Origin: a virus
Length of the DNA: 63,908 nt
Direction: 5' to 3' (one strand)
IMG/VR virus record: IMGVR_UViG_3300048033_000958
Span: 1 to 63,908 of that record
In this document: piece by piece, positions 58,345 through 63,908 of the stretch
Layout: each line of letters opens with the position of its first letter
Position numbering within the stretch: the first letter of the stretch is position 1
Translations under genes and position numbers: made by a program
Notes under the pieces: generated by a model
What the model was told of the DNA's origin: nothing
The model's database searches: none
The model's input: the letters and a program-made list of their open reading frames with translations, nothing else

Positions 58345-59508
58345 TTATCCTATAAAAATTGGTCTTGGTACTCTATTGAGTGTTTCTTCCAAATATTCAG
58401 ATTCTTCTTTTCTTGCTTCCATCAATGCTCTACGAGAAGTTGATTCCAACATCTCAGTCAATTGAGTAAGTAATGATTCTTTCTCAGCAGATGCTTCGTT
58501 ACGAAGGTCTGACCCATCAAGTGTAATATCTGCTCCTGGGATTGGAATAGCAGAGAACTTTGCTCTAACTGCACCCAACATCTCTTTTGCTAATGCAAGT
58601 GTGTATCTTGCAATCCATTGTTTACCTGCTGAGTTGATATTCTGATAAGTCAATCTACTAAATGGTGCATTTGACAAATCACTTACCACATTTGAGGCAG
58701 CTATTGGTGAGTTAGTCTCACTATCTAATGTATAATCAAAGTAAACCTTTGCACCAGTATCACCACTTGTTGGGATTGGGTATAATCTAATTCTTTGCCC
58801 ATCAATATGGAATCCATACGATGATTTACGAATCTTATCATTAAACTCAATTGCTTGTAATCTAAGAAGGTCATCAAACATTGGTTGCATCATAAATGAT
58901 ACACCTGGTGAGTAGTTACCCCAACCAAAGGTGTTCATCATTTGTTGAGAACCCATACCAGTACCCACAAATGGGTCGAAGTATCTGATGATTGCTGGTG
59001 GTTGAGTATGATATACTCTTCTCATTGTAATACCATTTAGTGTAGAACCACTTTCTAAGGTTACTACACTATCATCACCAAAGTCGTAGATTTGTTGACC
59101 ACCTACCATCTCGAAAGAACCAGTGTAAACAGTAACTTTACCACCACTCAATGCTTCAGTACCATAGTCTTTTGCGATATTGACTAAGTTCTGCATATTT
59201 GCATTCATATTGGTATCTGATAAATCCAAATCCAATGATGAACCTTGTAGTGACAATAAGTTTTCTTTTGCTCTATATTGATTTACTTGAGATGAGTATT
59301 CATTTACTGCTTCTTCTAAACAAGCAAAGAAGTTGATGTCTTGTAATTCAACATCAACAATTGGATACCCCAATCTCTTAGCACACCACTCTGCAACTTT
59401 CGGTGCATCTGATTGAAACTGAGTGTCAGAATCAAAGAACCCGAAAGGAGTTGATGAACCACTTGCAAACGAACCCGAACCTGGCCATATTGGAATTTCT
59501 ACTGCCAT
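58345..59508 (-). CDS. 13: neck protein (T4 gp13-like)
   Basis: This 387-aa protein has VAEWCAKRLGYPIVDVELQD and INFFACLEEAVNEYSSQVNQ, the hallmark opening of gp13 neck proteins, followed by QQIYDFGDDSV and a middle with GMGSQQMMNTFGWGNYSPG. AGGAG precedes the ATG. It forms the neck between head and tail. It is larger than T4 gp13 (309 aa), mostly by a glycine/methionine-rich insertion. Confidence 0.82.
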   Translation of the reverse strand: MAVEIPIWPGSGSFASGSSTPFGFFDSDTQFQSDAPKVAEWCAKRLGYPIVDVELQDINFFACLEEAVNEYSSQVNQYRAKENLLSLQGSSLDLDLSDTNMNANMQNLVNIAKDYGTEALSGGKVTVYTGSFEMVGGQQIYDFGDDSVVTLESGSTLNGITMRRVYHTQPPAIIRYFDPFVGTGMGSQQMMNTFGWGNYSPGVSFMMQPMFDDLLRLQAIEFNDKIRKSSYGFHIDGQRIRLYPIPTSGDTGAKVYFDYTLDSETNSPIAASNVVSDLSNAPFSRLTYQNINSAGKQWIARYTLALAKEMLGAVRAKFSAIPIPGADITLDGSDLRNEASAEKESLLTQLTEMLESTSRRALMEARKEESEYLEETLNRVPRPIFIG

Positions 59509-59535
59509 TTATACTCCTAAATACTATTAGTCCTA

Positions 59536-59543
59536 TATAAATA
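59536..59543 (-). promoter_or_regulatory. late-type promoter core TATTTATA
   Basis: TATTTATA on the minus strand in CTATTTATATAGG, 27 nt before the gp13-like ATG and after the GT/lysyl-hydroxylase stop. Confidence 0.65.
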
Positions 59544-59552
59544 GTACTGGTA

Positions 59553-61256
59553 TTACCTTTTCGTATTTTTCATAAAGGATACTATTATATATCTTTTACC
59601 ATCACTTACGGCACGAGCACCGTGTTTATGTGTAATATTCCCAGGATGAATAGTTACATATCCAATACCATTTTTTACCAATTCTTTTTGTCTTCTAAAC
59701 CAAGTCCCACCACCTTCATACTCATCTAAGTCTGAAAGTTGGACTAAACAAGTAACATCAGATGCATCGTGATGGATTGATAAGTGTCCTTGGGTATCGG
59801 GTGTATATCTTGCTAAGAAGTTTTCAGAATCTAAAACATCCCAACCTTCACCCTCTAATGCCCACATATAAATTGAGAGTGGCATTACATATTCACGAAG
59901 AACTTCCATATAAATCTCATGCATTCCAATGGTTTGTAATACCATATCGGTAGTTGGATAGTGTTCGTGTCTATTATAGGTCCAAGAGTTAGAGTGTTCT
60001 GCTTCTTCACGAATCATTTTACAAAACTCTGGTGTAAATAATGGAAATGTAAATGTATTCATAAATGGCTCATCGGTAATCAAGTCCCATTCTTTAGTTC
60101 TTGCCGAATAAGTGATGAATCTACGTTTCCACTCAGTTGGGTTTTCATAATAAGTGTATAACTCAGGATGTAATTTATCTTCTTGATGTAAAACTCGCTT
60201 TGGTTTATCATCTTCTTCTATCTTACTCAACCAAATATCACCAACCATCTCCCAAGATTGTTTATTAGCAAACCCACTTGCTACTCGTAAAAACGATTCC
60301 ATAGAGTTTGGATTGTTTTGGTCGGTTTGTAGTATATCAAGAATACTTAATTTCATCTTATCAAAGTCTTGGTCAGATGATACAAGTTTACCCTTACCTT
60401 GAAGTAGTGATTTTAAATTGGCAGTATCGGATGATATTATTTTAACACCACCTTTCATCATTTCAAGAGCAGTAATACAATATGTCTCATCATAATAAGA
60501 TGGATATACCCAATATTCCGATTTACTTATTTCGTTATACAATCTACTTGGTGGTAATGCTCCTACAAATTCAACACCATCCAAATCTTTTTTATAGCCA
60601 TCATACCATTCTTCGGCATATGGTGGAGTTGCAACTAATAATGTAGCATTTGGTTTTATTTGTTTTATTTCACCCCACATACTCAGTAGATTTTCTAATC
60701 CTCTATCTGCGGCTGAAGAGTATATGAATCTATCTTTAATTTTTATTTGTGGTGACGGCCAATCACTTGAATCAATTGCATTTGGAATAACATCTATCTT
60801 GGATTCCATTTCTGGATAATTGTTTAATAGTTGATTCTTTGAATAGTCCGAAACTGCAATAACTCTATTCATACGAGAGTTGTGTAAGTTAGGTCTACCA
60901 TCTTGGTCCAAACTACTACCATTCCACCACGGATAAAACTCATTATTATGTATCCAAAAGTAAGACTTATCAAATGTAATTCCTTTTGAATCTAATTCTT
61001 GTAGGTAATGGATATAATTTGTTGCAATAACAACATCATAGTGGTCATTTATACCCAAGTCTTCATATGTAAAATACTTTACACCATTATAAGTGCCTGT
61101 GATAACTTCACCACTAACCATAACCTCGTGTCCTAATTCAGAAAATCGTTCTGCTAATTTCATAACTGAATATTCTGAACCACCTGACCCAGTTTCTTTC
61201 CAAGATTGGGGACTAAATGCGGTCTTTTGATAACCTATACAAAATAATACTTTCAT
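59553..61256 (-). CDS. glycosyltransferase (GT4) fused to PLOD-type lysyl hydroxylase
   Basis: In this 567-aa protein the N-terminal GT-B domain (about 1-350) has GGSEYSVMKLAERFSELGHE, IVIPNAID-like text (IDVIPNAIDSSDW), YSSAADRGLENLLSMW and YDETYCITALEMMKGGV. The C-terminal 2OG-Fe(II) domain (about 395-567) has HLSIHHDASDV (H495, D497), EYEGGGTWF and HPGNITHKHGARAVSDGKRY (H543, R555). The last block closely follows the end of animal lysyl hydroxylases (HPG-LTH-H--L--T-GTRYI-VSF). It could hydroxylate and then glycosylate lysine in the collagen-like protein encoded at the start of this operon. Mimivirus L230 is a known analogue. Confidence 0.88.
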   Translation of the reverse strand: MKVLFCIGYQKTAFSPQSWKETGSGGSEYSVMKLAERFSELGHEVMVSGEVITGTYNGVKYFTYEDLGINDHYDVVIATNYIHYLQELDSKGITFDKSYFWIHNNEFYPWWNGSSLDQDGRPNLHNSRMNRVIAVSDYSKNQLLNNYPEMESKIDVIPNAIDSSDWPSPQIKIKDRFIYSSAADRGLENLLSMWGEIKQIKPNATLLVATPPYAEEWYDGYKKDLDGVEFVGALPPSRLYNEISKSEYWVYPSYYDETYCITALEMMKGGVKIISSDTANLKSLLQGKGKLVSSDQDFDKMKLSILDILQTDQNNPNSMESFLRVASGFANKQSWEMVGDIWLSKIEEDDKPKRVLHQEDKLHPELYTYYENPTEWKRRFITYSARTKEWDLITDEPFMNTFTFPLFTPEFCKMIREEAEHSNSWTYNRHEHYPTTDMVLQTIGMHEIYMEVLREYVMPLSIYMWALEGEGWDVLDSENFLARYTPDTQGHLSIHHDASDVTCLVQLSDLDEYEGGGTWFRRQKELVKNGIGYVTIHPGNITHKHGARAVSDGKRYIIVSFMKNTKR

Positions 61257-61258
61257 AA

Positions 61259-62551
61259 TTACTGCTCTGTGTAAATGTAATTTAATACTTGTTCTCTTTC
61301 AAAATATCTAGTTCTATCCATCCACCAACTCGAATTACACGATTGTGTTTCCTCGTTCCAATCCCAATCAAATTTGCCTAATTCTTGGATTCGATTATGA
61401 ATATCTTTGTCGTAATAATTTCGAATCAACCTTGCTCTCCGATTGATGTCAATCAAATTTAAATCGACTGTACTTGAAAAATTATTCCATTGCATATACA
61501 ATACTTTGTCGATTTTTAGCATCTTTGTTTCTAAGAATGTTTTTACTATCAACTCAAAGTCATCTGCTACTGAAATTGTTCTATTATGACCTCTCACTTT
61601 ATGATACACATCTCGGTGCCATATCCTAGCATGGTTAGGCATTCCCATATTATATCTAATAGTTTTAGGATTGATATTTGCTGAATATCCACCTACATAT
61701 TTCTTATCATCAATCTCTACCCACTCGTGGTGTGCATATCCGAACACATACCCATTATGGTCTCTACCATATGCTTGTGGGTCAATTGGTCCATAGTATT
61801 TGTGACTGCCATCCTCATATATCTCAGCAACACCAGTAAAAACAAACCCAGCATCGGGATATTTCTTAATACCACGCACACAAACCTCAAAACAATCCGA
61901 AGCAAGAGTATCATCGTGGTCTAATTCTACCAACCAATCACCATTTGCTAAGACAGCAGCTCTATGCTTGACTTCACCAACATTCCCACCCGAATTTGGA
62001 GTAATTCTATGTATTTTTACTCGTGGGTCTGATTCTGCGATGGTTTTTAACTTATTCCAAGTATCAAAGTCATCTTCTGGTGAATCATCAACTACCACCC
62101 ACTCCCAATTTCGATATGTTTGGTTTTTTAGTCCATCGTATGCTCTAAATATACGATTACCAGTCTTATATGTTCCAGTAAATACTGAAAATAATGGGTT
62201 TTCTTTTGAACCATATAATTTAGTAGATTTACAACTCCAAATTGTTGATAATCTTGCTACTTCATTTGCTAAATCAACATCGGATAATGGATTATCAAAA
62301 TGAGTCCACTTTGAACTAATAATTTCTGATGTTTCTTGTGATATTACAAACGAGTTAGCATCACCAAATGTTAAAATGACGTCTGGTTCGTGTTTTACCA
62401 TCAGATTGTAAAGGTCTTGGTCACTTTCGTAAGACCATAATTGTATATTTTCAACCAAACCTTCATTTTCGCATAGATTTGATGATAATTCAAACTCACC
62501 AAACCTATCCCAACCAAAAACTAATGCAGATGGTAGTTTAGTTTTTATCAT
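61259..62551 (-). CDS. GT2 glycosyltransferase with N-terminal extra domain
   Basis: The 430-aa protein has an unfamiliar N-terminal part (about 1-115: SALVFGWDRFGEFELSSNLC, VILTFGDANSFV). The GT-A domain (about 120-340) has LFSVFTGTYKTGNRIFRAYD, WEWVVVDDSPEDDFDTW and the metal motif LVELDHDDTLASD (DxD). It lies 2 nt from the GT/hydroxylase fusion and 3 nt from the oxygenase gene, so the three are one unit. It could extend or add a sugar on the fibre. Confidence 0.82.
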   Translation of the reverse strand: MIKTKLPSALVFGWDRFGEFELSSNLCENEGLVENIQLWSYESDQDLYNLMVKHEPDVILTFGDANSFVISQETSEIISSKWTHFDNPLSDVDLANEVARLSTIWSCKSTKLYGSKENPLFSVFTGTYKTGNRIFRAYDGLKNQTYRNWEWVVVDDSPEDDFDTWNKLKTIAESDPRVKIHRITPNSGGNVGEVKHRAAVLANGDWLVELDHDDTLASDCFEVCVRGIKKYPDAGFVFTGVAEIYEDGSHKYYGPIDPQAYGRDHNGYVFGYAHHEWVEIDDKKYVGGYSANINPKTIRYNMGMPNHARIWHRDVYHKVRGHNRTISVADDFELIVKTFLETKMLKIDKVLYMQWNNFSSTVDLNLIDINRRARLIRNYYDKDIHNRIQELGKFDWDWNEETQSCNSSWWMDRTRYFEREQVLNYIYTEQ

Positions 62552-62554
62552 AAT

Positions 62555-63154
62555 CTACTTGTATGGTTCGCCACCTACCCAAAGTACGAACGATTTGCGA
62601 GTTCCACTTTTTACTGGGGTTACTCTATGTAACATAAACGATGGAAATATAACTGCTGCTCCTTGAACTCTAGGTGCTACTTTGTGACTTCCCATATTGA
62701 ACTCTAAATCTCCACCTTCATATTCATCAGGTGCTGATAATTGAACTGTTACTGATACTTTCCTTTGGTTTTGAATACCAATTCCACAATCCATATGCCA
62801 ATCGTAATGACCACCACCACCATAGTACTCAGTATACTGAATTGCTTCGTTCATTGTTGATAAATCGAACTTCCACATAACATCATTTGCTTCCATAATC
62901 ATATTATGTAGTTTTTCGTATACCCAATCCCATTCTTGATTTTGGTAACACCACTTTACTTTGGATTTTCTATAATCACTAATTTTTGAAGAATCATCTT
63001 GACCAGTGGCAGCTTCCTCAAACTTTAAGGCTTGTGTCATCTTCTCGATTTGCTCTAACTCTGATTTACTAAATCCAGTTTCGAACCAATAATAGTTGGT
63101 AAAGTCTACATCAGACCGATGTTGGTTTCTATCAAAACTAAAATTTCTATTCAT
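62555..63154 (-). CDS. 2OG-Fe(II) hydroxylase (PKHD/prolyl-4-hydroxylase type)
   Basis: In this 199-aa protein the double-stranded beta-helix shows YDWHMDCG (H120, D122), DEYEGGDLEFNMGSH, FMLHRVTPVKSGTRKSFVLW (H176, R186) and ends VGGEPYK. This is the PKHD-type hydroxylase pattern (YbiX/P4H). It is the first gene after the collagen-like gene and follows the late promoter at 63174-63181. It may hydroxylate Lys or Pro in the collagen-like repeats; a separate substrate cannot be excluded. Confidence 0.88.
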   Translation of the reverse strand: MNRNFSFDRNQHRSDVDFTNYYWFETGFSKSELEQIEKMTQALKFEEAATGQDDSSKISDYRKSKVKWCYQNQEWDWVYEKLHNMIMEANDVMWKFDLSTMNEAIQYTEYYGGGGHYDWHMDCGIGIQNQRKVSVTVQLSAPDEYEGGDLEFNMGSHKVAPRVQGAAVIFPSFMLHRVTPVKSGTRKSFVLWVGGEPYK

Positions 63155-63173
63155 ATATAACTTTTTTGTTTTA

Positions 63174-63181
63174 TATAAATA
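63174..63181 (-). promoter_or_regulatory. late-type promoter core TATTTATA
   Basis: TATTTATA on the minus strand in ACATATTTATATAAA, 19 nt before the PKHD hydroxylase ATG, in the gap after the collagen-like gene. Confidence 0.65.
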
Positions 63182-63192
63182 TGTAAAATAAA

Positions 63193-63908
63193 TTAGTAAT
63201 CACCACTTCCACTTAAATACATTTCTAAAACGTAAACTGGGTCACCTGATGACCACCCTAGAGGTTTAAATTGTAATTGGTCTTGATATCCTAAGTTACA
63301 CCATATCTTTATAGTTTCAAAGTATCCACCACTCATTTGGTTACCTTTAGCACCTTTTTGACCAACAAATCCACTCATACCTTGAGGACCACCATCACCT
63401 ACAAATTCTAAATCAGAATCTTTATCCGCACCTTGGGCACCTTTAGGTCCTTGAAGACCAGTATCCCCCTGCGGACCTGCGTCAATGGTAGGACCTTGAG
63501 GACCTTGCGGGCCAGTATCTCCTTGTGGACCTAATACACCTTTGACACCACCATCACCACTTGGACCATTTGGACCTATTGGACCTTGTGGGCCATCAAC
63601 CCCAGTATCACCCACATCACCAGTTGGACCAGTCTCACCTTGAACACCTTGAGGTCCTTGTAAACCTTTAAATTCTAAGTCAGATGATTTGTCTATACCT
63701 TGCGGACCTTGTAAACCTTGAGAACCTTGGAAACCTTGGTCACCACCTGGGCCTGTTACGTTTGCTGGACCTACTGAACCAATTGTACCTTTTTGACCTG
63801 CTTCACCTTTTTGACCTTGAAGACCTTGGTCACCTACATCACCCGTTGGACCTATCTGACCACTTGGACCTTGTGGGCCATCAACCCCAGTAACACCTAC
63901 ATTTCCTT
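63193..63908 (-). CDS. collagen-like fibre protein, N-terminus outside window
   Basis: The frame is open to the window edge (237 aa visible). It is almost entirely Gly-X-Y triplets ([29 protein letters not shown]) broken by two related inserts ([11 protein letters not shown] and [11 protein letters not shown]). It ends in a non-repetitive domain of about 45 residues ([20 protein letters not shown] ... YLSGSGDY), which could trimerise the helix. Pro is always in the X place and seven of nine collagenous Lys are in X-Lys-Gly. It is probably a tail or head fibre, and likely the substrate of the downstream modifying enzymes. Confidence 0.85.
   Translation of the reverse strand, partial: GNVGVTGVDGPQGPSGQIGPTGDVGDQGLQGQKGEAGQKGTIGSVGPANVTGPGGDQGFQGSQGLQGPQGIDKSSDLEFKGLQGPQGVQGETGPTGDVGDTGVDGPQGPIGPNGPSGDGGVKGVLGPQGDTGPQGPQGPTIDAGPQGDTGLQGPKGAQGADKDSDLEFVGDGGPQGMSGFVGQKGAKGNQMSGGYFETIKIWCNLGYQDQLQFKPLGWSSGDPVYVLEMYLSGSGDY

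Noticed and set aside
52219-63181. TATAAATA on the plus strand as rightward T4 late promoters
   Set aside because: No plus-strand gene follows any of them, while each stands just before a minus-strand gene start. The reverse-complement reading TATTTATA is the functional one.
63684-63893. Plus-strand leucine-rich frame at the right end
   Set aside because: It is the reverse complement of Gly-X-Y triplets, which reads as Leu/Asp-rich repeats; not a leucine-rich-repeat protein.
1-63908. Cyanophage identity (photosynthesis-type auxiliary genes)
   Set aside because: No psbA, hli, cobS or phoH was seen in this window, and promoters fit a Bacteroidota pattern rather than cyanobacteria. The absence is only for this window.

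Overview
This window is a 63.9 kb internal piece of a large T4-like contractile-tailed phage (myovirus, Caudoviricetes). Every supported gene lies on the minus strand, so transcription runs from right to left. The evidence is a full T4-type tail and neck set (gp13, gp14, gp15, sheath gp18, tube gp19, gp26/gp51-like, tape measure, gp53-like) and a T4-type replisome (gp43, gp44/gp62, gp45, gp41, gp32, UvsX, RNase H-like nuclease), with genes packed by ATGA/TAATG overlaps. Head, portal, terminase, tail fibre adhesin and late sigma genes are not here, so both ends are cut. No photosystem gene is visible. At least nine intergenic sites carry a TTTG-N20-TATATTAG-like promoter, close to the flavobacterial/Bacteroidota vegetative consensus (TTTG ... 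TAnnTTTG). I therefore infer a Bacteroidota, probably aquatic, host. This is an inference, because many genes also have good Shine-Dalgarno sequences.

Layout in transcription order, right to left. (1) 63.9-59.6 kb is a collagen-like fibre gene cut by the window edge, a 2OG-Fe(II) oxygenase, a GT2 glycosyltransferase, and a GT4 glycosyltransferase fused to a lysyl-hydroxylase (PLOD)-type oxygenase. It looks like a phage collagen hydroxylation and glycosylation cassette. (2) 59.5-44.4 kb is neck, sheath, tube, tail chaperones, tape measure and baseplate, driven by TATTTATA late-type promoters and punctuated by hairpin terminators. (3) 44.4-42.9 kb is small early-type genes. (4) 42.9-20.5 kb is DNA metabolism: a degenerate family-A polymerase-like protein, gp32, UvsX, 5'-nuclease, a nucleotidyltransferase-like protein, helicase, NrdB/NrdA/thioredoxin, a MazG-like hydrolase, an ABC-ATPase/GNAT fusion, DNA polymerase, clamp, a TET-associated-type glycosyltransferase, clamp loader, an Hc1-like protein, an Nmad1-like protein, a Cas4-like nuclease and a lytic transglycosylase. 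(5) 20.5-5.8 kb is a glycan locus: carbamoyltransferase, several GT-A and GT-B glycosyltransferases, a truncated UDP-sugar dehydrogenase, KdsA, NeuB, two CMP-sugar synthetases and three GT29-type sialyltransferase-like genes. (6) 5.5-0.2 kb is an amidase endolysin, small membrane and lipoprotein genes that may complete lysis, and a complete histidine kinase/response regulator pair.

How it fits together: host-like promoters would fire the replication and nucleotide genes early. A phage-directed TATTTATA promoter would then drive the virion genes. The ulosonic-acid locus and the collagen-modifying cassette could both decorate the virion surface or the host envelope. The TAGT-type glycosyltransferase, Nmad1-like and ABC/GNAT proteins suggest modified phage DNA.

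The most novel items are the collagen-modification cassette, the two-class promoter code, the self-contained CMP-ulosonic-acid locus, the phage two-component system, the degenerate polymerase-A-like protein, and the tail-chaperone reading-frame switch without a canonical start. All functions are read from motifs and context; no database search was run.
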